A stretch of DNA of 64,000 nucleotides. Source: Streptomyces profundus. GTDB lineage: Bacteria; Actinomycetota; Actinomycetes; Streptomycetales; Streptomycetaceae. This document shows, piece by piece, positions 10,878 to 20,137 of the stretch (within the stretch, counting starts at the first letter, position 1; every line of letters begins with the position of its first letter). Position numbers and translations under genes: made by a program. The notes beneath the pieces were generated by a model, which made no database searches, had not been told where the DNA came from, and saw nothing but the letters and a program-made list of their open reading frames with translations. The stretch spans positions 4,338,501-4,402,500 of the forward strand of contig NZ_CP082362.1 in NCBI RefSeq assembly GCF_020740535.1, given 5' to 3'.

Positions 10878-13800
10878 ATGCACAGCAAGCTGGACGAAGC
10901 CAAGGACGAACTGCTGGCCCAGGCGGCCCGGGTAGCCGAACACGGCTCATCCCGGGGGCAGCCACCCGCACACGGGATGGACGCCGAAGCGCTCCGCTCC
11001 TATCTACGCCGCTACTACCTCTTCATCGCCGCCGAGGACGTGACCGAACGGGATCCGGTGGATCTCTACGGCGCGGCCATGGCGCACCACCGGCTGGCCG
11101 GCGAACGCCCCCAGGGCACCGCCAACGTCCGCGTCTACACCCCGTCCGTCGAGGAGATCGGCTGGACGTGCAGTCACACCGTGGTCGAGGTCGTCACGGA
11201 CGACATGCCGTTCCTGGTGGACTCCGTCACCAACGAGCTGTCCCGGCAGGGGCGCGGTATCCATCTGGTGGTCCATCCGCAGATCGTGGTCCGCCGCGAT
11301 GTCACCGGCCGGCTGCTGGAGGTGCTGGACGCCGGTCGGGACATGGAGGGCGGGCTCCCGGCCGATGGCCTGCCGGCGGACGCCGTGGTGGAGTCCTGGA
11401 CCCATGTCGAGATCGACCGGGAGACCGATCCGGAGAACGTCCGCCAGGTCGAGGCCGATCTGCGGCGGGTGCTCGGCGATGTGCGCGAGGCCGTCGAGGA
11501 CTACCAGAAGATGCGCGCCATCGCGCTGCGGATCGCCGAGGGCCTGCCGGACGAGCCGCTCTCCGACGAGCTGCGCCAGCAGGACATCGAGGAGGCCGGC
11601 GAGCTGCTGAGCTGGCTGGCCGCCGACCACTTCACCTTCCTCGGCTACCGCGAGTACGAGCTGGCCAGGGAGGACAACGGCGGCTCGGGCGACGTGCTGC
11701 GTCCGGTGCCGGGCACGGGTCTTGGCATCCTGCGCTCCGATCCGCCCTACGCCGCCGACCCCGAGCATCCGGCGGCGTCCGCGGCGTTCAGCCGGTTGTC
11801 GCCGACGGCCAGGGCCAAGGCCAGGGATCCCCGGCTGCTGGTGCTCACCAAGGCCAACAGCCGCGCCACCGTGCACCGTCGCTCCTATCTGGACTACCTG
11901 GGCGTCAAGAAGTTCGACAACCAGGGGCGGGTGATCGGGGAGCGCCGCTTCCTCGGCCTGTTCTCCGCCGCCGCCTACACGGAGTCGGTGCGTCGGGTCC
12001 CGGTGATCCGCCGCAAGGTCGCCGAGGTGATGCAGGCGGCGGGCTTCAGCACCCAGAGCCACAGCGGACGCGATCTGTTGCAGGTCCTGGAGACCTACCC
12101 GCGCGACGAGCTGTTCCAGACGCCGGTGGACACGCTGCGCAGCATCACCACCGCCGTGCTGCACCTCCAGGAGCGGCGCCGGCTGCGGCTCTTCCTGCGG
12201 CAGGAGGAGTACGGCCGCTACTACTCGGCCCTGGTCTATCTGCCGCGCGACCGCTTCACCACCTCGGTGCGGCTGCGGCTCACCCAGATCCTCCTGGAGG
12301 AACTCGACGGCAACAGCGTCGACTTCACCGCCTGGAACACCGAGTCCGTGCTCTCCCGGCTGCACTTCGTGATCCGGGTGGAGCCCGGCAGCGAGCTCCC
12401 CGAGCTGACGGAGTCCGACCTGGATCGGATCGAGGCCAGGCTGGCCGACGCCTCCCGCTCCTGGACGGACGGCTTCGCGGACGCGCTGCTGGCCGAGTGC
12501 GGCGAGGAGCAGGCCGCGGATCTGGGGCGCCGCTTCCACAACGCCTTCCCCGAGGGCTACAAGGCCGACTTCCCGCCCCGCGCCGCGGTGGCGGATCTCC
12601 AGTACGTGATCGGGCTGCGCCCCGAGCCGGGGCGGGACTTCGCGCTCAGCCTCTATGAGCCGGTCAACGCGGCGCCGGGCGAACGCCGGTTCAAGATCTA
12701 CCGGATCGGCGAGCCGGTCACGCTGTCGGCCGTGCTCCCCGTCCTACAGAACCTCGGCGTCGAGGTGGTCGACGAGCGCCCCTACCATCTGCGGCCAGAC
12801 GACGGCGCGCCCGCCTGGATCTACGACTTCGGGCTGCGGCTGCCCCCGGCGCTGGCCGACGGGCTGGGCGGCGGGGCGCGGCAGCGCTTCCAGGACGCGT
12901 TCGCCGCGGCGTGGACGGGCGTCGCCGAGGACGACGGCTTCAACGCGCTGGTGCTCTCCGCCGGGTTGACCTGGCGTGAGGCCATGGTGCTGCGCGCCTA
13001 CGCCAAGTACCTCTGGCAGGCGGGCTCCCGCTTCGCCCGGGAGAACATGGAGGCCACGCTCCGCCGCAACGTGCACACCACCCGCCTGCTGGTGAACCTC
13101 TTCGAGGCCCGGCACGCCCCGACGCGGCAGAGCGCGGGCCGGGAGCTGACGGACGGCCTGCTGGAGGAGCTGGACGGCGCCCTGGAAGAGGTGCAGAACC
13201 TCGACGAGGACCGCATCCTCCGCGCCTTTCTGACGGTCATCAAGGCGACGCTGCGGGTCAACTACTTCCAGCACGACTCCCAGGGCCGCCCGCACGACTA
13301 CCTGTCGATGAAGCTCGATCCGCAGGCCATCCCCGAACTGCCCGAGCCGCGCCCGGCGTTCGAGATCTGGGTGTACTCGCCCCGGGTCGAGGGCGTGCAT
13401 CTGCGGTTCGGCAAGGTCGCCAGGGGCGGTCTGCGCTGGTCGGACCGGCGCGAGGACTTCCGCACGGAGATCCTGGGCCTGGTGAAGGCACAGGAGGTCA
13501 AGAACACGGTGATCGTGCCGGTGGGCGCCAAGGGCGGCTTCGTCGGCAAGCGGCTGCCCGATCCGGCGGCCGACCGGGACGCCTGGCTGGCCGAGGGCAT
13601 CGACTGCTACCGCACGTTCATCTCCGGCCTGCTCGACATCACGGACAACCTGGTGGACGGCGCGGTGCGGCCCCCGGCCGACGTGGTCAGGCACGACGAG
13701 GACGACACCTATCTGGTGGTCGCGGCCGACAAGGGCACCGCCACCTTCTCCGACATCGCCAACGAGGTCGCCGAGTCCTACGGCTTCTGGCTGGGGGACG

Positions 13801-15833
13801 CCTTCGCCTCCGGCGGCTCCGCCGGCTACGACCACAAGGGCATGGGCATCACGGCGCGCGGCGCCTGGGAGTCCGTCAAGCGGCACTTCCGCGAGCTGGG
13901 CCACGACACCCAGTCCGAGGACTTCACGGTGGCCGGCATCGGCGACATGTCGGGCGACGTCTTCGGCAACGGGATGCTCCTCTCGGAGCGCATCCGGCTG
14001 GTCGCGGCCTTCGACCACCGGCACATCTTCCTGGATCCCGATCCGGATCCGGCGGTGGGCTTCGCCGAGCGCCGCCGGCTCTTCGAGCTGCCCCGCTCGT
14101 CCTGGGCGGACTACGACACCGGCCTGCTCTCCAAGGGCGGTGGGGTGCATCCGCGCACGGCCAAGTCCATCGCGCTCACCCCGCAGGTCCGGGAGGCGTT
14201 GGAGATCCCCGACGACACGCTGTCGCTGACGCCGGCCGAGCTGATGCGGGCGATCCTGCGGGCCCCCGTCGACCTGCTGTGGAACGGCGGCATCGGCACC
14301 TATGTGAAGGCCGCGGCCGAGAGCCACGCCGACGCCGGGGACAAGGCCAACGACGCGATCCGGGTGAACGGCCGGGAGCTGCGCGCCAAGGTGGTGGGCG
14401 AGGGCGGCAACCTGGGCCTCACCCAGTTGGGCCGGATCGAGTTCGCGCTGGCCGGGGGCCGGTGCAACACGGACGCCATCGACAACAGCGCGGGCGTGGA
14501 CACCTCGGACCACGAGGTCAACATCAAGATCCTGCTGAACGCGGTGGTCGCCGGCGGCGATCTCACGGTGAAGCAGCGCAACGTGCTGCTCGCCGAGATG
14601 ACGGACGAGGTGGGCACGCTGGTGCTGCGCAACAACTACGCGCAGAACGTCGCGCTGGCCAACGGCGAGGCCACCGCCGCCGGCCTCGTCCTGGCGCACC
14701 AGCGGGTCATCGCCCGGCTGGGCGAGCAGGGCCGGCTCGATCGGGAGCTGGAGTTCCTGCCCTCGGACGACGAGTTCCGCGAGCGGCGCGCCGCGGGGCG
14801 TGGGCTCTCGCAGCCCGAGCTGTCGGTGCTGCTGGCCTACGGCAAGCTCACCGCCACGACCGAGCTGCTGACGACGAGCCTGCCGGACGACCCCTATGTG
14901 GGCCGGCTGCTCTCCGCCTACTTCCCGCGCGCCCTGCGGGAACGATTCCCCGAGCTGATCGAGCGGCACGCGCTGCGGCGGGAGATCATCACCACCCTGC
15001 TGGTCAACGACACGCTGAACGTGGCCGGCTGCTCCTTCATCCACCGGATGCAGGAGGAGTCGGGAGCCTCCACGGAGGAGATCGTCCGGGCGCACACCGC
15101 CGCGCGGGCCATCTTCGATCTGGCCGACATCTGGGACACGGTGGAGCGGCTCGACAACGAGGTCGCCGAGGCCACGCTCACCCGGATCAGGCTGCACGCC
15201 AGGCGGCTGGTGGAGCGGGCCGCGCGCTGGCTGCTCAACAACCGCCCGCAGCCGCTGCGGCTGGCGGAGACGATCGAGCTGTTCGCCGAGCGGGTGGGTC
15301 AGGTCTGGCAGGAGCTGCCCACGCTGCTCCGAGGCCAGGAGCTGGACTGGCTGGCGGCGCAGCGGGAGGAGCTGGAGTCGACCGGGGTGCCGCCCGAGCT
15401 GGCCGGTCGGGTGGCCGGGTTCTCCGCCGTGTTCTCCGCGCTGGACATCGTGGCGGTCGCCGATCGCACGGGCCGCGAGTTGTTGGACGTCGCCGAGGTG
15501 TACTACCACCTCAGTGACGAGCTGAGCATCTCCCGGCTCCAGGATCGGATCAGCGAGCTGCCCAGGGCCGACCGTTGGCAGTCCATGGCCCGTACCGCGA
15601 TCCGGGAGGACCTCTACGCGGCGCATCAGCTGATCGCCGCCGATGTGCTGGCCGAGGGCGGCGCCGAGTCCGAGCCGGAGGAGCGGTTCGCCGCCTGGGC
15701 GGAGCGCAGCGCGGCGATCCTGGGCCGTGCCCGCGCCACGTTGCACGAGATCCAGTCGTCGGAGAGCTTCGACCTGGCCAACCTCTCGGTGGCCATGCGC
15801 ACCATGCGCACCCTGCTGCGCAGCAACCGCTGA
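10878..15833 (+). CDS. gdh: NAD-specific glutamate dehydrogenase, 180-kDa class
   Basis: A 1651-aa enzyme of the large NAD-GDH class first described in Streptomyces clavuligerus. It interconverts L-glutamate and 2-oxoglutarate plus ammonium with NAD+. The long N-terminal region contains ACT-like regulatory modules. The catalytic core spans roughly residues 700-1250, with the substrate-binding GGLRWSDRREDFRTE and Lys-containing VPVGAKGGFVGK segments and the GEGGNLGLTQLGR stretch. The C-terminal domain is helical. The ATG has AAGAGG upstream. It appears monocistronic. Together with narK/nnaR elsewhere in the window it belongs to nitrogen metabolism, usually on the catabolic side. Confidence 0.96.
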   Translation: MHSKLDEAKDELLAQAARVAEHGSSRGQPPAHGMDAEALRSYLRRYYLFIAAEDVTERDPVDLYGAAMAHHRLAGERPQGTANVRVYTPSVEEIGWTCSHTVVEVVTDDMPFLVDSVTNELSRQGRGIHLVVHPQIVVRRDVTGRLLEVLDAGRDMEGGLPADGLPADAVVESWTHVEIDRETDPENVRQVEADLRRVLGDVREAVEDYQKMRAIALRIAEGLPDEPLSDELRQQDIEEAGELLSWLAADHFTFLGYREYELAREDNGGSGDVLRPVPGTGLGILRSDPPYAADPEHPAASAAFSRLSPTARAKARDPRLLVLTKANSRATVHRRSYLDYLGVKKFDNQGRVIGERRFLGLFSAAAYTESVRRVPVIRRKVAEVMQAAGFSTQSHSGRDLLQVLETYPRDELFQTPVDTLRSITTAVLHLQERRRLRLFLRQEEYGRYYSALVYLPRDRFTTSVRLRLTQILLEELDGNSVDFTAWNTESVLSRLHFVIRVEPGSELPELTESDLDRIEARLADASRSWTDGFADALLAECGEEQAADLGRRFHNAFPEGYKADFPPRAAVADLQYVIGLRPEPGRDFALSLYEPVNAAPGERRFKIYRIGEPVTLSAVLPVLQNLGVEVVDERPYHLRPDDGAPAWIYDFGLRLPPALADGLGGGARQRFQDAFAAAWTGVAEDDGFNALVLSAGLTWREAMVLRAYAKYLWQAGSRFARENMEATLRRNVHTTRLLVNLFEARHAPTRQSAGRELTDGLLEELDGALEEVQNLDEDRILRAFLTVIKATLRVNYFQHDSQGRPHDYLSMKLDPQAIPELPEPRPAFEIWVYSPRVEGVHLRFGKVARGGLRWSDRREDFRTEILGLVKAQEVKNTVIVPVGAKGGFVGKRLPDPAADRDAWLAEGIDCYRTFISGLLDITDNLVDGAVRPPADVVRHDEDDTYLVVAADKGTATFSDIANEVAESYGFWLGDAFASGGSAGYDHKGMGITARGAWESVKRHFRELGHDTQSEDFTVAGIGDMSGDVFGNGMLLSERIRLVAAFDHRHIFLDPDPDPAVGFAERRRLFELPRSSWADYDTGLLSKGGGVHPRTAKSIALTPQVREALEIPDDTLSLTPAELMRAILRAPVDLLWNGGIGTYVKAAAESHADAGDKANDAIRVNGRELRAKVVGEGGNLGLTQLGRIEFALAGGRCNTDAIDNSAGVDTSDHEVNIKILLNAVVAGGDLTVKQRNVLLAEMTDEVGTLVLRNNYAQNVALANGEATAAGLVLAHQRVIARLGEQGRLDRELEFLPSDDEFRERRAAGRGLSQPELSVLLAYGKLTATTELLTTSLPDDPYVGRLLSAYFPRALRERFPELIERHALRREIITTLLVNDTLNVAGCSFIHRMQEESGASTEEIVRAHTAARAIFDLADIWDTVERLDNEVAEATLTRIRLHARRLVERAARWLLNNRPQPLRLAETIELFAERVGQVWQELPTLLRGQELDWLAAQREELESTGVPPELAGRVAGFSAVFSALDIVAVADRTGRELLDVAEVYYHLSDELSISRLQDRISELPRADRWQSMARTAIREDLYAAHQLIAADVLAEGGAESEPEERFAAWAERSAAILGRARATLHEIQSSESFDLANLSVAMRTMRTLLRSNR

Positions 15834-16053
15834 CGCGGGAACGGGCGGGCGGTCGGCGCGGAGGCGTCGGCCGCCCGGCGACCTGCCGCCCACGGACAAA
15901 GATGATATTCGTAGCGATAGGTGGCCGGCGGGGCTGAACCGGGCCTTCCGGGCCGCCGTCCGCAGTGCCCGACGAACGCGGGACGAAACCCGCGACCGAC
16001 CCGCGCCGAAACCGTGACGAACCAGGACGAACCAGGACGAAGGGGCCTTGCGC

Positions 16054-16911
16054 ATGGTGGTGCCCGTGAGTGGGGCCGGGACTCCGGTGACGGTGGTGAT
16101 GCCCACCTACAACGAGGCCACCACGCTGCCCAGGACCGCCGCCGCGCTGCTGGCCCTGCCGCTGCCGGGGCTGCGGCTGCTGGTCGTGGACGACAACAGC
16201 CCCGACGGCACCGGCGAGATCGCCGACGGCCTGGCCAAGCGTCACCCCGAGCGCGTCGAGGTGCTGCACCGGCCGGCCAAGAGCGGGCTCGGCCGCGCCT
16301 ACGCCGCCGGCCTCGGGCACGCCCTCCGCGACGGCGACGCCCGCTATCTGCTCCAGATGGACGCCGACGGCAGCCATGCCGTGGCCGATGTCCCCCGGCT
16401 GCTGGGCGCCGCGCTGTCCAGCGGCGCCGGCCTCGTGGTCGGCAGCCGCTATGTGCCCGGCGGCCGGCTGGCCGCGGACTGGTCGGCGCACCGCAGGCTG
16501 CTCTCCCGCTGGGCCAACCGCTATCTGACCGCCGTGCTGCGCGGCGGGCCGCGCGATATCACCGCCGGCTTCGTGCTCTGGCGCGCCGACACCCTCAGGG
16601 CGCTGGGTCCGGCGCCGGCGCGCAGCGTCGGCTACGGCTTCCAGGTGGAGCTGAAGTACGCGGCGGTGCGCGCGGGTTGCCCGGTGGTGGAGATCCCCAT
16701 CGGCTTCGCGGGGCGGCTCGACGGCGCCTCCAAGCTGTCGGCGGCCAGCCAACTGGAGGCGGCCCTGCTGCCCTGGCGCCTGCTGCTCGGCCGCCCGCGC
16801 GGGTCGGCCTCCGTCCCGGGCCGCCACCCCGGCCGCCGCGCCCTGACGCGGGCGCGCCGTGGTCCGTCGGGCGGTGCCGGCGTCAGTCGTAGGCTCACGG
16901 AAGGCAGCTGA
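16054..16911 (+). CDS. Polyprenol-phosphate mannose synthase-like glycosyltransferase (GT2)
   Basis: This 285-aa GT2 enzyme has VVMPTYNE at the N-terminus, VVDDNSPDGT and the metal-binding DADGSH (about residue 103). A following GSRYVPGG is typical of dolichol-/polyprenol-phosphate mannose synthases (Ppm1/DPM1). It would transfer mannose from GDP-mannose to a lipid carrier at the inner face of the membrane for protein O-mannosylation or glycolipids. No C-terminal membrane domain is present. ATG 16054 is chosen because AAGGGG ends 8 bp upstream; TTG 16048 is possible. The stop is 1 bp from the next gene's start, so translation is probably coupled. Confidence 0.85.
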   Translation: MVVPVSGAGTPVTVVMPTYNEATTLPRTAAALLALPLPGLRLLVVDDNSPDGTGEIADGLAKRHPERVEVLHRPAKSGLGRAYAAGLGHALRDGDARYLLQMDADGSHAVADVPRLLGAALSSGAGLVVGSRYVPGGRLAADWSAHRRLLSRWANRYLTAVLRGGPRDITAGFVLWRADTLRALGPAPARSVGYGFQVELKYAAVRAGCPVVEIPIGFAGRLDGASKLSAASQLEAALLPWRLLLGRPRGSASVPGRHPGRRALTRARRGPSGGAGVSRRLTEGS

Positions 16912-16912
16912 C

Positions 16913-17794
16913 GTGTCCGCACACGCGCACCACCACCATCCCCCGCACGAGGCCGTGGACTTCGACTGGGACGCGGCCGGCGCCCAGCTCACACGCGGTG
17001 CCGAACTGCACGCCGTCGCGCTGCGCGCGACCGCGCGCTGGCTGCGCGGCGAGCAGCCGGCCGCGCGGCGGATCCTGGATGTGGGCAGCGGCCCCGGCGT
17101 GGTCACCGCGCTGCTGGCCGACGAGTTCCCGGGCGCCGAGGTGGTGGCCGTGGACGGCGCCCCGGAGCTGCTGCGGCTCGCCGAGCGACGCGCGCTGGCG
17201 GCGGGTCTCGCCGAGCGGGTGCGCACCCGGCAGGCCGAGCTGCCGGCCGGGCTGGCCGGGATCGGGGGCGGCTTCGACCTGGTCTGGGCGAGCCTCTTCG
17301 TCCACCATCTGGGGGACCAGCAGCACGCGTTGGGGCAGCTGGCCGCCGCCCTGCGGCCCGGTGGCTCGCTGGCGCTGGCCGAGGGCGGGCTGCCCGCGCG
17401 CTTCCTGCCCAGGGACTTCGGCCTGGGCCGGCCCGGCCTCCAGGAGCGGCTGGACGCGGCGCACGCCGAGTGGTTCCAGGAGATGCGGGCGGCGCTGCCC
17501 GATGCCGTCGCCGTGCCCGAGGACTGGCCCTCGATGCTGACCGGCGCGGGTCTTGCCCCCGTCGCCCGCCGCACCTTCCTCACCGAGCTGCCCGCACCGC
17601 TCCCCGCCGACGCCCGGGCGTACCTGCGGGAACGGCTGAGCAGACAGCGCGAGCACGTGGGGGACCGGCTCTCCCGGGAGGACCGGTCCACGTTGGACGC
17701 CCTGCTGGACCCCGAGGCCGCCTCGGGCATCCTGCGTCGCCCCGACGCGTTCTATCTCGCCGCGAGCACCGTGCACGTCGGTCGCGCCGGCTGA
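16913..17794 (+). CDS. Class I SAM-dependent methyltransferase
   Basis: The 293-aa protein starts at GTG 16913, with GGAAGG at 16899-16904, one base after the glycosyltransferase stop. A histidine-rich N-terminus (AHAHHHHPPH) precedes the Rossmann fold. SAM-binding motif I is DVGSGPGVVTALL, with the acidic VVAVDGAPELL at the end of strand 2 and motif IV as FDLVWASLFVHHLGD. The layout fits the methyltransferase 12/25 type acting on a small molecule. The substrate is unknown. Coupling to the mannosyltransferase-like gene may be functional, but no direct evidence is visible. Confidence 0.85.
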   Translation: MSAHAHHHHPPHEAVDFDWDAAGAQLTRGAELHAVALRATARWLRGEQPAARRILDVGSGPGVVTALLADEFPGAEVVAVDGAPELLRLAERRALAAGLAERVRTRQAELPAGLAGIGGGFDLVWASLFVHHLGDQQHALGQLAAALRPGGSLALAEGGLPARFLPRDFGLGRPGLQERLDAAHAEWFQEMRAALPDAVAVPEDWPSMLTGAGLAPVARRTFLTELPAPLPADARAYLRERLSRQREHVGDRLSREDRSTLDALLDPEAASGILRRPDAFYLAASTVHVGRAG

Positions 17795-17818
17795 CAGCAG
17801 GGGAACAGGATCGGGAAA

Positions 17819-17854
17819 GGGGCCGGACCGGGTGGTGACACCCCGTCCGGCCCC
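17819..17854. terminator. Bidirectional hairpin terminator
   Basis: The arms 17819-17834 and 17839-17854 pair with one mismatch around a GTGA tetraloop. The hairpin lies between the convergent methyltransferase gene (stop 17794) and the ABC permease gene (stop 17896). Confidence 0.8.
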
Positions 17855-17895
17855 GCGCCGTGCGTCCGTTCGCCTGTCGGCACGGCCCCGCGCGG

Positions 17896-18822
17896 CTACT
17901 TCACCGCGCCCGCCATCACGCCGGAGACGAACTGCTTCTGGAAGGCGAAGAAGATCGCCAGCGGAATCAGCATGGTCAGGAAGGCGCCGGGGGCCAGCAC
18001 GTCGAAGTTGCTGCCGAACTGCCGCATCTCCTGCTGGAGCGCCAGCGTCATCGGCGGCGAGCCCGAGTCGGCGAAGATCAGCGCCACCAGCATGTCGTTC
18101 CAGACCCACATGAACTGGAAGATCGCCAGCGCGGCGATCGCCGGGCCGCCGAGCGGCAGCACCACCTTGAAGAACAGCCGCAGTTCGCCGGCCCCGTCCA
18201 GCCGGGCCGCCTCCAGCAGTTCGCGCGGGATCTCGGAGAAGAAGTTGCGGAGCAGGAAGATCCCGAAGGGCAGCCCGAAGGCCGAGTGGAAGAGCACCAC
18301 GCCCAGCGTGGTCTCGAAGATGCCCAACGTGTTGAAGAGCCGCGCCACCGGGATCAACGCGATCTGGACGGGGACGACCAACAGCCCCACGACCACCAGG
18401 AAGAGCCAGTCCCGGCCGGGGAAGTCCAGCCAGGCGAAGGCGTAGGCCGCCAGCGCGGCGAGCCCGATCACCAGCGCGGTGGCCGGCACCGTGATCGCCA
18501 CGGTGGTCCACACCGAGCCGGTGAAGGTGTCGTTGCCCAGCAGGCTGTCGTAGTTGGACCAGGTCCACTGGCCCGGATCGGTCAACGCCTCCCACCAGCC
18601 GGTGGAGGCGATATCGCGCGGATCGCGGAACGAGGAGACCAGCAGACCGGCGGTGGGCAGCAGCCACAGCACCCCGATCACCACCAGAATCACCCGCACC
18701 ACGGATCCGGCGGCGAGGGAGGCGAGACGGTTGCCCACCGAACGCCGGGGCGGGCCCACGGCGTCCGACGCCGGGGTGGGCGCCGGGTCGGGTACTTGTG
18801 CGGTCATGGTGGGAGCGGTCAC
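17896..18822 (-). CDS. Sugar ABC transporter permease, MalG type
   Basis: A 308-aa inner-membrane protein with six predicted helices (the first at about residues 40-63). The cytoplasmic coupling motif is EAARLDGAGELRLFFKVVLPLGGP, abbreviated EAA-x3-G, as in carbohydrate uptake transporter-1 permeases. The ATG overlaps the stop of the upstream permease gene in an ATGA arrangement (18819-18822), so both are translationally coupled. Substrate specificity cannot be read from the sequence. No ATPase gene is nearby; Streptomyces importers of this class commonly share the MsiK ATPase. Confidence 0.93.
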   Translation of the reverse strand: MTAPTMTAQVPDPAPTPASDAVGPPRRSVGNRLASLAAGSVVRVILVVIGVLWLLPTAGLLVSSFRDPRDIASTGWWEALTDPGQWTWSNYDSLLGNDTFTGSVWTTVAITVPATALVIGLAALAAYAFAWLDFPGRDWLFLVVVGLLVVPVQIALIPVARLFNTLGIFETTLGVVLFHSAFGLPFGIFLLRNFFSEIPRELLEAARLDGAGELRLFFKVVLPLGGPAIAALAIFQFMWVWNDMLVALIFADSGSPPMTLALQQEMRQFGSNFDVLAPGAFLTMLIPLAIFFAFQKQFVSGVMAGAVK

Positions 18823-20117
18823 CGCTGGTTCTCCCGTCGCAGCCTGCGCAGATTGATGATCATCACGGGTACCACGAGCAGCAGCAGGAACACCGCGATC
18901 GCGCTGCCCACGCCCTGGTTCGCCCCGGCCCCGAAGGAGGACAGATACAGCTCAAGGGCCAGCACGTTGGCGTCCGCCTGGGACGAGGCGGGCGCGATCA
19001 CATAGACCAGGTCGAAGATCTTCAACACGTTGATCATCAGTGTCACCGCCACCACCCCCAGGACCGGGGCCAGCAGCGGAACCGTGATCCGGCGGAAGAC
19101 CTGCCACTCGTTGGCGCCGTCCACCCGGGCCGCCTCCAGGGTCTCCCTGGGCACCGAGGCCAGGCCGGCGGCGATCAGCACCATGGCGAAGCCGGCCCAC
19201 ATCCACACATAGCTGGCGATGATCGCCGGTGTGATGACCTTGGGCCCGAGCCATTCGACGCCGTTGTAGGGGGCGGTGAAGTTGTCGGCGGCCAGCCGTA
19301 GTTGCGCGCCATCCGCCTCGGCCGGCAGCTGGAACGTGCCGTCGTCACCGGTCTTGGTGTCGGCCACCACCTCGCCGTCCCGCAGCGCCTCGACCTTGAT
19401 CCCGGAGAGGGCCCTCTCCTCCGGGTCGATGGCGCCCTCGACGCCTTCGCCGCCCCGGGTGAAGTCCATCCAGATGGTGCCGGTCACCTGGCCCGGGTCG
19501 CTCGACGCCTCCTGGGCCAGCTCGGCGCCCGACAGCTTCGGCTGGGGCACCGCCACCAGCGGCAGCAGCACCGGGCTGCCGGCCGACACCGTCTCCTCCA
19601 GCAGATACGAACCGTCGTCCTGGACGGTCAACGATCCGCCGGGGCGCGGCTCGGCGTCGGGCCAACTGGAGCTGCTGGCGAAGGTGTCGTGCACCGTCGT
19701 CGCCAGCGCGTTGGCCAGGCCCCGGTCCGGGTCCTGCTCGTAGACCATCCGGAAGATGATTCCGGACGCCAGCATGGAGACCGCCATCGGCATGAAGACG
19801 ATCAGCTTGAAGACCGTCGCCCAGCGGATGCGTTCGGTCAGCACCGCGAAGACCAGCCCCAGCGCGGTGGCCACCGTCGGCGCCACCACGATCCAGATCA
19901 GGGTGTTCTCCAGCGCGGTCCTGATGCCGTCGTCGCTGAATATCTCCTTGAAGTTGTCCAGGCCGACGAAGCTGTCGCCGGACGCGTCGAACAGGCTGCG
20001 CTGCACGGAGTACCCGATGGGGTACACCACCAGCGCGCCGAGCAGCAGCAGCGCCGGGAACAGGAAGCACACCACGGCCCAGGGGCGTGCCCTGATCACC
20101 GCCTTGCCGGATGCCAT
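18819..20117 (-). CDS. Sugar ABC transporter permease, MalF type, with inserted extracytoplasmic domain
   Basis: This 432-aa permease is about 120 residues longer than usual single-unit partners. Helix 1 lies at about residues 12-36, with helices 2-3 at about 80-125. The region at about 130-275 is soluble and begins soon after helix 3. It contains a beta-rich module (SGIKVEALRDGEVVADTKTG) that resembles carboxypeptidase-regulatory/CNA-B folds. The remaining helices follow, with the EAARVDGANEWQVFRRITVP coupling motif. E. coli MalF carries its P2 domain in the corresponding loop, where it contacts the binding protein; a similar role is inferred here. ATG 20117 has GGAG upstream. Confidence 0.92.
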   Translation of the reverse strand: MASGKAVIRARPWAVVCFLFPALLLLGALVVYPIGYSVQRSLFDASGDSFVGLDNFKEIFSDDGIRTALENTLIWIVVAPTVATALGLVFAVLTERIRWATVFKLIVFMPMAVSMLASGIIFRMVYEQDPDRGLANALATTVHDTFASSSSWPDAEPRPGGSLTVQDDGSYLLEETVSAGSPVLLPLVAVPQPKLSGAELAQEASSDPGQVTGTIWMDFTRGGEGVEGAIDPEERALSGIKVEALRDGEVVADTKTGDDGTFQLPAEADGAQLRLAADNFTAPYNGVEWLGPKVITPAIIASYVWMWAGFAMVLIAAGLASVPRETLEAARVDGANEWQVFRRITVPLLAPVLGVVAVTLMINVLKIFDLVYVIAPASSQADANVLALELYLSSFGAGANQGVGSAIAVFLLLLVVPVMIINLRRLRRENQR

Positions 20118-20137
20118 GGGAAGTCAGTCTCCGTCCG

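Noticed and set aside
12744..16106. Minus-strand open frame of 1120 codons antisense to glutamate dehydrogenase
   Set aside because: Same reason: low-complexity composition and a strongly conserved gene on the other strand.
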